NCBI GenBank assembly: GCA_938091115.1
Contig: CALKNI010000070.1
Location: 1 to 64,000 of the forward strand
Direction: 5' to 3'
DNA from: an uncultured Pirellulaceae bacterium
GTDB lineage: Bacteria; Planctomycetota; Planctomycetia; Pirellulales; Pirellulaceae
Length of the DNA: 64,000 bases
Part shown: piece after piece, positions 21,579 to 30,981 of the stretch
Layout of the letters: each line of letters begins with the position of its first letter
Position numbering within the stretch: position 1 is the stretch's first letter
The notes under the pieces: model-generated
The model's input: the letters and a program-made list of their open reading frames with translations, nothing else
Database searches by the model: none
What the model was told of the DNA's origin: nothing
Made by a program: the position numbers and the translations under genes

Positions 21579-23168
21579 ATGGCGACACACCAAGTTTTAA
21601 TTGCCGGAGAATGGCGAGATTCCGATGCCACACAAACATTTCAAGCAAGCGATCCACGGGCCGCAACTTTAATTCCTGAAGACTACCCCGTCAGCAGTTG
21701 GGCCGAATGCGAAGCCGCCCTCGATGCTGCTGGAACTGCCTATGCTCAACTTCGAGAAATGACCGGTGAGACAATCGCAGCCTTCCTCGAGGCTTATGCC
21801 GCTCGGATCGACGCTCGATCCGAGGAAATTCGGACAACCGCTGCCCGTGAGACCGCCCTACCTGCCGATACGCGACTGGTTGGAGAACTCGCCCGAACGA
21901 CTGGCCAACTTCGCGCCGCTGCCTCGGCAACTCGCTCATCAGCCTGGCAAATGCCAATTATTGATTCCGCAAACAACATCCGATCCTGCTTCGCACCACT
22001 CGGCCCGGTTGCTGTCTTTGGCCCTAATAATTTCCCGCTCGCATTTGGAAGTATTTCAGGCGGGGATTTTGCTGCGGCTATTGCAGCAGGAAATCCGGTA
22101 ATCGGAAAAGCAAATTCAATGCATCCCGGCACAACCCGTCTACTCGCCGAAGAAGCACAGCACGCGGCCGAAGAAACAGGAATGCCCGCAGGCACCGTCC
22201 AGTTGATTTATCGCACCTCGCACGCCGATGGTGAGAAACTAGCTCGTGATCCGCGGCTTGCTGCCATTGGTTACACCGGCAGCCGAAAGGCTGGATTGGT
22301 GTTAAAGAAAGCTGCTGATTCGGTTGGTAAACCGATCTATCTTGAGCTTTCGTCAGTTAATCCTATCGTCATCTTACCCGGCGCTCTAACAGAGCGGGGA
22401 GAGGAAATCGCAAGCGAATTAACGGGAAGTTGTTTGATGGGATCTGGTCAATTCTGCACCAACCCTGGACTTATCATCGTCCAAAATAATGCCGATGGAA
22501 AACAGTTTATCGAATCAGTTGCCACCCAATTCAGCGAGCAACCGGTTGGCACGCTGTTTTCCCTTTCCGGACAAAACGGGCTTCAATCGGCCATCGAAAC
22601 CCTTACGTCCGCAGGTGCCACTCTAGTTTGCGGAGGAACAACAGGAGGTGGCGAAGGCTACTCATTCAGCAATACTGTGTTGAAAGTCGATGGATATCAA
22701 TTTCTCTCCCACGCTGAGCAACTCCAAACCGAAGCATTCGGCGGCTCCACACTTATTGTTGTCAGCGATTCGATCGAACAGACCCAAACGATCATCCAAG
22801 CACTCGAAGGAAATTTGACAGGCTGCGTCTATTCCGCCAGCGACGACACGGATGATGGGCATTATGACCAAATCGCACCAGAGCTCCGCCAGCGAGTCGG
22901 ACGGCTTTTAAACGACCAAATGCCTACAGGAGTCGCAGTATCTGCCGCAATGAATCACGGTGGTCCCTTCCCAGCGACCGGGCACCCTGGATTCACCGCC
23001 GTCGGAATGCCAGGGGCAATCACGCGATTTGCAATGTTGCAGTGCTTTGATAATGTCCGTTCGCACCGCCTTCCCGCCATTCTTCAGGACTCCAATCCTA
23101 ACCAAGCTTGGCGGTTAATCGACGGTCAATGGTCTCAAGGCGATGTCCCAGCCACTCCGGCAGACTGA
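21579..23168 (+). CDS. Aldehyde dehydrogenase (NADP+), probable alpha-ketoglutarate semialdehyde dehydrogenase
   Basis: ORF from 21567, ATG at 21579. FGPNNFPLAFGSISGGDFAAAIAAGNPVIGKANSMHPGTTRL, GSRKAGLVL, LELSSVNPIVILPG, catalytic GSGQFCTNPGL. Confidence 0.88.
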   Translation: MATHQVLIAGEWRDSDATQTFQASDPRAATLIPEDYPVSSWAECEAALDAAGTAYAQLREMTGETIAAFLEAYAARIDARSEEIRTTAARETALPADTRLVGELARTTGQLRAAASATRSSAWQMPIIDSANNIRSCFAPLGPVAVFGPNNFPLAFGSISGGDFAAAIAAGNPVIGKANSMHPGTTRLLAEEAQHAAEETGMPAGTVQLIYRTSHADGEKLARDPRLAAIGYTGSRKAGLVLKKAADSVGKPIYLELSSVNPIVILPGALTERGEEIASELTGSCLMGSGQFCTNPGLIIVQNNADGKQFIESVATQFSEQPVGTLFSLSGQNGLQSAIETLTSAGATLVCGGTTGGGEGYSFSNTVLKVDGYQFLSHAEQLQTEAFGGSTLIVVSDSIEQTQTIIQALEGNLTGCVYSASDDTDDGHYDQIAPELRQRVGRLLNDQMPTGVAVSAAMNHGGPFPATGHPGFTAVGMPGAITRFAMLQCFDNVRSHRLPAILQDSNPNQAWRLIDGQWSQGDVPATPAD

Positions 23169-23259
23169 CCTCTGTTCCAGAACAACAAGAGTCTGAACAA
23201 CATCCAACTGAATCGCGTGGGCGGGCAACCAGGCCAACCGGACAATAGTCGTTCTGGGC

Positions 23260-24207
23260 CTAACCCTGGAATGTCCGCCCCGGCCAATTTTCCCACCAGT
23301 TTTTGAACAACCGGTATTGGGATTCGATAAAATTCTTTTGACTCGGACTCAAGAAATCGCATTCATTAAAGTGATGTTCATATTCCGACTCTCCATTAAG
23401 TACCAACAGGTACTTGTAGAAAAGGACCAAATCTGGACCTTCGTCGTAGGTCGATAGCACAAACAAAGCGTCATTGAGTTCTTGAGCCAAACGCCTTGCC
23501 TCCACATTACCCGACGCTGCATGTTCGCAAAGCGAAACAAAATGCAAAACAACTTCAGGAATAGCATTTCCAATTCCAGTGATTGCTCCCACGGCACCAC
23601 AATTCACATAACCATGAAAAACCTGGGTATCAACTCCGACCATCAACTTCAACGCCTCATCAGCGCCCGTGATGTGTTCGGCAGCGTAACTTAACGAAGC
23701 ACCTCCACCGAATTCCTTAAATCCAACCAGGTTGCTAAACTCTCGGCGCAAATCGAAAAATAGATCTGCTTTTGTCTCAAAACCATAATAAGGACTGTTG
23801 TAAATCACGGCAGGAACCTCAGGTGCCGCGGCAAGAATCGCCGCAAAGTGATTTCGCTGGGCTGTAGGCGACGTACCCCGAGAGAGGACGCGCGGGATGA
23901 CCATCAATCCACTCGCGCCAACCGATGCCGCATGGATAGTGTGATCTACGGCAGAACGAGTGTTCATGGCGCCCGTTCCAACCACCACAGGAACCCCGGC
24001 TTCGCAAAGTCGCGCGACGCCCATTTTTCGCTGGTCATCCGTCAATAAAGGCCAATCGCCCATGGAACCACAGTAGACTACGCCTTGCATGCCGGCAGTC
24101 ATCATTTGCTGCCCCTTGCTGACTAAAGCATCAAAGTTTGGCTGACGATCGGCTCTGCAGGGAGTCATCAATGCAGGAATACAACCGCTAAAAATTTGTG
24201 TGTCCAT
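23260..24207 (-). CDS. DHDPS/NAL (DapA) superfamily protein, probable 1-pyrroline-4-hydroxy-2-carboxylate deaminase
   Basis: MDTQIFSGCIPALMTPCRADRQPNFDALV; VYCGSMGDWPLLTDDQR; YNSPYYG; Schiff-base Lys in LVGFKEFGG. ORF extends to 24294, ATG at 24207. Substrate inferred from context. Confidence 0.83.
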   Translation of the reverse strand: MDTQIFSGCIPALMTPCRADRQPNFDALVSKGQQMMTAGMQGVVYCGSMGDWPLLTDDQRKMGVARLCEAGVPVVVGTGAMNTRSAVDHTIHAASVGASGLMVIPRVLSRGTSPTAQRNHFAAILAAAPEVPAVIYNSPYYGFETKADLFFDLRREFSNLVGFKEFGGGASLSYAAEHITGADEALKLMVGVDTQVFHGYVNCGAVGAITGIGNAIPEVVLHFVSLCEHAASGNVEARRLAQELNDALFVLSTYDEGPDLVLFYKYLLVLNGESEYEHHFNECDFLSPSQKNFIESQYRLFKNWWENWPGRTFQG

Positions 24208-24353
24208 CGAAAAGCGCCGGAAGTAGTTGGAAAAAAAGACAAGGTTGATTGTATCTGAGGAAAACCAAGTCACAAAGGACAGAACTACTGACAAAAATTA
24301 GACAATGAAGAACATCGCTCAACCTGTTTGCTTCCAGTCAGCTGTTTTTAATT

Positions 24354-25208
24354 TCAAACTCTAAAGAAGCATTCATAAATAATGATGAAAGCTGCCAAGG
24401 CAAGCAGAAACCACGCAAAAATACGTTTAAGTCTCTCCCCTTCCAACTTTTGCGACCACCAAGAACCGATCATGACTCCGGTTATCATCAAAATTGAAAA
24501 TTGAACCAAAAATAGATACTCCATCTCGCTGCCGATGCGAATCAAATCGCCACCAAAGAATCCAACGAACGATTTGAAAGCTACGATGGATAAACTGGTG
24601 CCAACCACCGTTCTCATCGGCAGCCCAAAAAATATTATTAATAAGGGAACAATCAATACACCACCACCGGCCCCGGTAAATCCGGGCACAATACCAATCA
24701 GCAGGCCACCAACAGCCAGTGAAACATAGTAAGCAAGGGACTTTTTGGCTTTAAAATCCGTTTTTTGACTCGCCGGTTTGCCAATGAACCCGAGCAACGT
24801 TGCCGATGAGAGAACAATCAGACCGGCAAAAATGGACAAGACAAAAATCTTTTTTGAAACCAACAGCGAACCAATCGTAAACAAATGGTCTGGCACAATG
24901 TCGAATAGCCACAACCGCACAATTAAGTTCCCAGTCGCCACTGGAATTCCCAGCGCAATGACTGTCGGAAAGTCGATGATTTTTTGTCGGATCCGCGGCG
25001 CGACACCAACCAGAGCAGTAATACCGACAAGTATCGTCGTGTAAGCCGTGGCAAATTTGAGATCAAAGTGCAGCAGGTAAAGCATCGCCGGCAGCAACAG
25101 CGACCCGCCACCTCCAAACATGCCCATGACAATGCCGACTAGCATCCCCATTAAGTAGCCGAGAATTGTTTCAATCATTACCGTCCTGCCATTTATATTC
25201 CGCGCCAC
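24354..25208 (-). CDS. TauE/SafE (TSUP) family sulfite/organic anion exporter; likely start at 25178
   Basis: Polytopic membrane protein. GYLMGMLVGIVMGMFGGGGSLLLPAML and GIVPGFTGAGGGVLIVPLLIIFFGLPMRTVVGTSL are duplicated TSUP motifs. Confidence 0.9.
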   Translation of the reverse strand: MARNINGRTVMIETILGYLMGMLVGIVMGMFGGGGSLLLPAMLYLLHFDLKFATAYTTILVGITALVGVAPRIRQKIIDFPTVIALGIPVATGNLIVRLWLFDIVPDHLFTIGSLLVSKKIFVLSIFAGLIVLSSATLLGFIGKPASQKTDFKAKKSLAYYVSLAVGGLLIGIVPGFTGAGGGVLIVPLLIIFFGLPMRTVVGTSLSIVAFKSFVGFFGGDLIRIGSEMEYLFLVQFSILMITGVMIGSWWSQKLEGERLKRIFAWFLLALAAFIIIYECFFRV

Positions 25209-25550
25209 CAGCGTTATTCGAGCGAGATCATTTCAATCCCATCGGAATTTAAATCGCCTCTGTTGATTAGATTTTCTCCAGTCTAACCCGTTCGATCGCT
25301 TTCGCACAACGTCGCCTAAGCATACCCGCCATCAAAACTCCGGACGTCAGATTGATCCAACTCGAATCAAAATTGACTGGAAAATCGCGTCCAAGAACGT
25401 TACGCTATCCTTCGGACAAAAGACGCGATGAACACCAACTCGCTCGTCGACCGCCAAGCATAGAGTCGATCAATGATACATCACACACTCGTATTCTAAT
25501 TTCAATCGATTGCCCAAAACTCAATCGCCCTGCTCAAAAACCAAAAACCC

Positions 25551-27251
25551 ATGAAATACCACGCTTTAAGTTACTTTAACATTAAAACTGCTTTGTTAGG
25601 CATGCTTTTCGTTGCCTTCGCCTTAACCACCACGGCGGAATCCCAAACCAAAGAACGTCGGTACTTTCTGGGGAAAGATTCCCAGCGTGTCGCGGGAACG
25701 CCTCAGGGAACCGTCACGGAATACCAATGGCTTGATAGTAAAATCTACCCGGGAACCAAGCGGCGATATTACGTATACGTCCCAGCACAATACGATGCGA
25801 GTCAGTCGACAGCGTTAATGGTGTTTCAAGACGGTCATGCCTACATCAACGAAAATAGCGAGTATCGCGCGCCAATTATTTTTGACAATCTGATACATCG
25901 TCAAGAGCTACCCGTCATGATTGGTGTATTTATTGACCCCGGTCACTTAAAAGATGCATTGCCAGAAAAGCGAGGCTGGAAACCAAAGGCTGAAAATCGC
26001 AGCGTCGAATACGATTCACTGAGTGATACCTATTCAAAATTTGTTCTCGAGGAAATACTTCCCGAGGTTGAAAAAAATTACAACATCACAAAAGACCCCT
26101 TGGGGCGCGGAATTTGTGGAGCAAGCAGTGGAGGCATTTGTGCATTTACGGTTGCCTGGGAAAGACCTGACCAATTCAGCAAAGTTCTCAGCCACATCGG
26201 AAGCTTCACCAATATTCGCGGCGGTGATCGCTATCCGGGACTCATCCGAGCAACCGATACCAAGATGATCATGCCAGCTCCGGCAACCATCGAAGACTCT
26301 GACTCCGCCCAAGACACAGACTCCACCAAAGAACCCACCAGCGGGCAAGAGGCTCTACCGCAACCGTTACGAATCTATCTCCAAGATGGCAGCAACGATC
26401 TGGACAACGAGTATGGCAACTGGCCACTGGCTAACCAGCAAATGTTTGCAGCACTCAAGTTCAAAAACTACGACGTTAAATTTGACTTCGGAGAAGGTGG
26501 CCACAACGGTAAACACGCTGGGTCAATTTTTCCAGACGCACTCCGCTGGTTGTGGCGGGATTACCCAGGCGTCATTCCAAAATTGTCAATTATGCCAAGC
26601 CAGCAAACCGCGGCGTGGGCCGTTAAATGGTGGATGCCAAGGCACGAAGCCAAATTAGCTCAACGGAAAGCTATGGAAAAAGTTGACTTGCTGATGATTG
26701 GTGACTCGATCACTCATGCCTGGGAAGATAAAGGGCTCGAAACATGGAATAAATATTACGCCAATCGAAATGCCCTTAACCTTGGATTCAGCGGAGATCG
26801 CACGGAACATGTCATTTGGCGTTTCCAAAATGGCGCTATCGACGACATCTCTCCAAAACTCGCGGTAGTTATGATCGGCACCAACAATACTGGGCACCGC
26901 AAAGAAACTCCGCGACATACCGCTTTGGGAATCAAGAGAATCATTGATGAAATCAAAATGCGCCTGCCGTCAACCAAAATTTTACTTCTGGATATCTTTC
27001 CTCGGGGAGCAGACAAAGAAAACGAATTCCGAATGATCAATTCGAAGATCAACGATCTCATTAAAAATTACGCAAATGATGATTCCGAAATCTTCTTCCT
27101 AAGCATTGGCGACAAATTTCTTCAGGAAGATGGAACACTTCCAAAATCAATTATGCCAGACCTGCTTCACCCCAATAGTGAGGGGTATCAAATCTGGGCG
27201 GAGGCGATGGAGTCGACAATTGAAAAACTACTCAACACCGATGATAAATAG
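25551..27251 (+). CDS. Fused carbohydrate esterase-like (Fes/esterase D type) plus SGNH/GDSL hydrolase
   Basis: 566 aa. Signal peptide; [25 protein letters not shown] and [33 protein letters not shown] in the N-half; [33 protein letters not shown] and [14 protein letters not shown] in the C-half. Confidence 0.88.
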   Translation: MKYHALSYFNIKTALLGMLFVAFALTTTAESQTKERRYFLGKDSQRVAGTPQGTVTEYQWLDSKIYPGTKRRYYVYVPAQYDASQSTALMVFQDGHAYINENSEYRAPIIFDNLIHRQELPVMIGVFIDPGHLKDALPEKRGWKPKAENRSVEYDSLSDTYSKFVLEEILPEVEKNYNITKDPLGRGICGASSGGICAFTVAWERPDQFSKVLSHIGSFTNIRGGDRYPGLIRATDTKMIMPAPATIEDSDSAQDTDSTKEPTSGQEALPQPLRIYLQDGSNDLDNEYGNWPLANQQMFAALKFKNYDVKFDFGEGGHNGKHAGSIFPDALRWLWRDYPGVIPKLSIMPSQQTAAWAVKWWMPRHEAKLAQRKAMEKVDLLMIGDSITHAWEDKGLETWNKYYANRNALNLGFSGDRTEHVIWRFQNGAIDDISPKLAVVMIGTNNTGHRKETPRHTALGIKRIIDEIKMRLPSTKILLLDIFPRGADKENEFRMINSKINDLIKNYANDDSEIFFLSIGDKFLQEDGTLPKSIMPDLLHPNSEGYQIWAEAMESTIEKLLNTDDK

Positions 27252-27345
27252 TATCGCCAGCGGAGAATCTTTGCCGATCTGTGTCGCCTCAAAAATGATG
27301 ACTACGTTTCTACCCCAATAACAACAAATTAAACTGATTTAAACG

Positions 27346-28161
27346 ATGATAAACCAAACTATGAATTATCTATTTATCTTTGCTATGGCGACCGCACTCT
27401 GCTTTGGCAATTCGACAGAAACACAAGCCAAAATACTTACCGCCGAAGGTGAAAATAAAGCAGACCAAGAATACTACGAAATTCGGATTTATAAAATCTT
27501 CGATTATGAAAAACAGCAAATTGCTGAGAACTATCTCAAAACTGCTCTTATCCCAGCACTCAACCGAATGGGAGTTGACCGCGTCGGAGTGTTCAGCAAC
27601 CTAGCAGACGAGAACGATCATTCCCTATTTATGCTCATCCCATTTTCTTCTATCGACCAGTTCACCAACATGAACCAAACTCTTGCCAGAGATGCTGATT
27701 ACAAGGCGAAGGCGGCCTCCTATTTTAAACGCAACAAAAAGACCGCGGTGTACCAACGAATCGAAAGCAGGTTCATGAAAGCTTTCGAAGGGATTCCTGT
27801 TTTGGAGACTCCCAAATACTCTCTCGAAAAGAAAAATCGTCTGTTTGAACTTCGACTCTACGAAAGCCCCACTGAAGACCATGCTCGTCGAAAAGTCAAA
27901 ATGTTCAACGAAGGGGAAATCGATATTATGCGAGACGTCAAACTCGCACCGATCTTCTTTGGTGAAACACTCATTGGCCCCGATGTCCCGAATTTGGTTT
28001 ACATGCTATCAGGAACAGACGAAACATCGCATGGACAACACTGGAAGGATTTCCTAGCCCATCCAGAATGGATTCGGATCAAGGAAATTGAAGAATATAA
28101 AGGCACAGTCTCATCGATTAAGAAATGGATGCTCACGCCAACCTCCTATTCTCAGCTTTAA
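27346..28161 (+). CDS. NIPSNAP family protein (secreted)
   Basis: 271 aa. Signal peptide; YYEIRIYKIFDYEKQQIAENYLKTALIPALNRMGVDRVGVF and RLFELRLYESPTEDHARRKVKMFNEGEIDIMR. Confidence 0.82.
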   Translation: MINQTMNYLFIFAMATALCFGNSTETQAKILTAEGENKADQEYYEIRIYKIFDYEKQQIAENYLKTALIPALNRMGVDRVGVFSNLADENDHSLFMLIPFSSIDQFTNMNQTLARDADYKAKAASYFKRNKKTAVYQRIESRFMKAFEGIPVLETPKYSLEKKNRLFELRLYESPTEDHARRKVKMFNEGEIDIMRDVKLAPIFFGETLIGPDVPNLVYMLSGTDETSHGQHWKDFLAHPEWIRIKEIEEYKGTVSSIKKWMLTPTSYSQL

Positions 28162-28258
28162 AGTCAATTGTGAATTCAATTCGATTAGCGCAAGCAAATC
28201 GTCTTTTACTTTGTCTAATTGGCAAACTCCAAAATAATGTGACGCAGCGGATCTCAAC

Positions 28259-28813
28259 ATGAACAATAGCACCTTCGAAGTCGTCGAATTTTCAGAAGCA
28301 GGTGAAAGACTTAACACGGAGTCAGTGGAACGAGCGGAGTTTGAAGGAGCGCATCAAGATTATTTTTTCAACAAATTTCTTCACCTTTCAGGCGACCTCG
28401 AACTTCCCTTAGAGGATCGCTTGCCCGGCGAGAACAATGCACTGGAGTACCGAATCGGATCGGATCGAAACGGAGCCTACGTGCTCTACTACTTTCACGA
28501 CGAAGTGATCTTTGCATCTTTAATTCTTAGTGGCACTGACCACGAAACTGAAACTGAATTAATGCAGGTTTTCAAGTTTCTGTTGCTCGATACTGACGAT
28601 CTTGACGAGCCCACTGAAGAAGAGATTGATGAAGTCCTCTCATCCGAGGAGTTTGATTTTTCCCAGACCGAGTCGAGACCTGCAGTGTTCGAAGTTCAAT
28701 TAACAGGCCCGGAAGATGGCGAGACCCCGCTTGATCATGTCAGGCAAATGAATCGCACCCTAGGCGCTGCTTTCTTCAAATTAGATCGCCCTAGCCAGCA
28801 TTCTGGTCAATAA
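28259..28813 (+). CDS. Hypothetical acidic protein
   Basis: 184-aa uninterrupted ORF starting with ATG in an otherwise unassigned gap. No family recognised. Confidence 0.6.
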   Translation: MNNSTFEVVEFSEAGERLNTESVERAEFEGAHQDYFFNKFLHLSGDLELPLEDRLPGENNALEYRIGSDRNGAYVLYYFHDEVIFASLILSGTDHETETELMQVFKFLLLDTDDLDEPTEEEIDEVLSSEEFDFSQTESRPAVFEVQLTGPEDGETPLDHVRQMNRTLGAAFFKLDRPSQHSGQ

Positions 28814-30743
28814 ATTCTTTGATTAAAGTACGCGGAATGATGTAGGATCGCGTGCGACTGAATCGAGAAATATTCACCCCCAGAAAATTTCCATCAATAT
28901 CAAACACAGGACCACCACATTGCTCTGGTCGCAGGTTGGCATCGTGTGAGACAACTCGACTAAACCCGTCCCTCCGGACGCTCTTGCCTCCAATGAAACT
29001 ATCAGCGATGTGCCGGGACGCTACATCAGGCCGCTTTCCGAGTATCACCTCTTTAGTAATTTCCTGTCCATCCCTACGGACGGTGACATCGATTCTGCTG
29101 TTAACATCTTGATTCGAAAGAAAGCGAAAAACGTCGTTTTGCTGACGCACGGTTTTATCGCCAAGCTTTAAAACGACATCACCTGATTGGAAACCAGCCT
29201 TTTTTGCAGCTCCATTTTGAACCCTTTCAAAAACAACTGAATTATCCCGGCTACCAATCACAACTCCTAAATAACCTCCGCTGACTCGAGTACGAGGAAC
29301 GGCAAAGAAATTAGATCCCCAAGTGCTGATGGTACCGTCGCCCTTGGCATCCGGAACCAATAACAATCGCCCGGGCTGCTCTTCCAAATCACCCTTAATT
29401 CGACTTAAGTCAATTCCACCGACATCCCGAAAGTCAACTTGCAGCAAGACCAAATCATTCTTGGAATCCCGGGCAACCACTTCTGCCTCCAGACTGCTGC
29501 CATCGCTTAATTGAACTCTCGGTTGAGTTCCCACAAGCGTGCTTTTACTAATGAGATTGCCGCGACCCTTTCGATAGATCCGCGTTCCCCAGACTGTCTG
29601 AGACTTTTGGTTTAATTGACTCTTTATAACGACTTGCGAATTGTCAAGTTTCGCTTCGAGCAACTTAAAGACCTTTGAAAAGTCTTTCAATTCGGGATAA
29701 GTTTTCGGCTTTTCTAGACCTTCGGATTCCGTGAGATTCAACTGAATCGACTTTCGCTTTTGGTCGCGAAGAATGGAGAATTCCACCTTGCTTTCACCTG
29801 AGGTTCGCAAAGAAACCAGCTTATCATAAATCGATTTTGCCGAGCTTACTTTCTTGCCAGAGATCGCCTGAACAATGTCATTAACTTTCAATCCAGAAGT
29901 TTGAGCTAATCCACCATCAACAAGTTTAATGACCTTAACACCTTTCGATTCACTCTCTCCTCGAAAGCCAAGTTTAGGCAAGCTCGGCCAGCCATTAATC
30001 ATAAAAATCTCTGGTGTTTTCAACTGTTCCCAGTATTGCTTGAATGAGTTAATAGGAACATCATAATTCTGCTTGGTGTCTCTACGAATGTTACTGTGAA
30101 TCCCGATGACCCGCCCATCAAGATCGACTAACGGACCTCCCGAATCGCCTGGCTCCATGACCGCAGTTGTTTCAATCATCCCCTGATTCGTCGTCACTGG
30201 ACGAGTGACATAACCAAAACGAATTACCGAACCTCGGTTTTTATCGTAGGTGCCGGGATAACTAATACTGATGCAGGGTTGATTGGTGAGCAGCGAAGCC
30301 GAATCTCCGAGTTCAGCCACGGGCAAACGCGTTGGCTTCTCAATCTTCAACATCGCCATGTCAACACGCTCGTTTGCACCAAGACCTTTCGCCCGAAGCT
30401 CCCGCCCGTCAGCTAACAAAATCTTGTATCGGCGATTTGGCTTTACCGCGTGGCCAGCCGATAGAACAATCCCGTCGGAGCTGACGATGACACCACTAAA
30501 AACCATTCCACCATCATTGATGGCAACTGATGCAGGCACTACCTTTTTAACGGCTGACATAATTTGAGCCTGAAGATCACTAACATTCAAATCTTCAATG
30601 GCAAAGCAAGAAGCCGTCGACAACCAAAAAATGGCGAAAATCAGTAGTGGTCGCCTGCTGAAAACAAATTTAGAACGCGGCATCTTTATCGCCTTATCTG
30701 AACGCCTATTTAATTGTGTATGACTGTTGAAAAAATAGCCCAT
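28791..30743 (-). CDS. HtrA-like serine protease / PDZ protein with a second degenerate protease unit; likely start at 30683
   Basis: 650 aa. Trypsin unit 1 has SAGHAV, RVDMAML and EPGDSGGPLVDLDG. PDZ 1 and PDZ 2 (GGYLGVVIGSR...GAAKKAGFQSGDVVLKLGDKTV) follow, with a C-terminal RPEQCGGPVFDIDGNFLGV segment. Confidence 0.87.
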   Translation of the reverse strand: MGYFFNSHTQLNRRSDKAIKMPRSKFVFSRRPLLIFAIFWLSTASCFAIEDLNVSDLQAQIMSAVKKVVPASVAINDGGMVFSGVIVSSDGIVLSAGHAVKPNRRYKILLADGRELRAKGLGANERVDMAMLKIEKPTRLPVAELGDSASLLTNQPCISISYPGTYDKNRGSVIRFGYVTRPVTTNQGMIETTAVMEPGDSGGPLVDLDGRVIGIHSNIRRDTKQNYDVPINSFKQYWEQLKTPEIFMINGWPSLPKLGFRGESESKGVKVIKLVDGGLAQTSGLKVNDIVQAISGKKVSSAKSIYDKLVSLRTSGESKVEFSILRDQKRKSIQLNLTESEGLEKPKTYPELKDFSKVFKLLEAKLDNSQVVIKSQLNQKSQTVWGTRIYRKGRGNLISKSTLVGTQPRVQLSDGSSLEAEVVARDSKNDLVLLQVDFRDVGGIDLSRIKGDLEEQPGRLLLVPDAKGDGTISTWGSNFFAVPRTRVSGGYLGVVIGSRDNSVVFERVQNGAAKKAGFQSGDVVLKLGDKTVRQQNDVFRFLSNQDVNSRIDVTVRRDGQEITKEVILGKRPDVASRHIADSFIGGKSVRRDGFSRVVSHDANLRPEQCGGPVFDIDGNFLGVNISRFSRTRSYIIPRTLIKEFIDQNAG

Positions 30744-30749
30744 CTTGCA

Positions 30750-30962
30750 TCAGTAATCAAATTTTTTCCCCGAGTCGCGAACCGTTAACCGCAAACCGTC
30801 CACTTCAATACACACAATGCCGTCAACCGACACTCTGTTTGAAAAAAAACGAGAGATACTAAAGGATTCAACGCATATCAACAAACTCTTTGAAACCCGC
30901 GTGCCTGCAGGCAACTGATATTCCTTTTCAGTGCATCCCTCAGATTGGTTAAGCTTGACCAA
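30750..30962 (-). CDS. Possible small protein (70 aa) between the PQQ-repeat and protease genes
   Basis: Open frame on the same strand, filling the gap between two co-directional genes. TTG start, no recognised family. Confidence 0.25.
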   Translation of the reverse strand: MVKLNQSEGCTEKEYQLPAGTRVSKSLLICVESFSISRFFSNRVSVDGIVCIEVDGLRLTVRDSGKKFDY

Positions 30963-30981
30963 TCACCAACTTACGATTCGG

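Noticed and set aside
30902-30913. 12-bp palindrome TGCCTGCAGGCA
   Set aside because: About 15 perfect 12-bp palindromes are expected by chance in 64 kb, and there is no supporting context.
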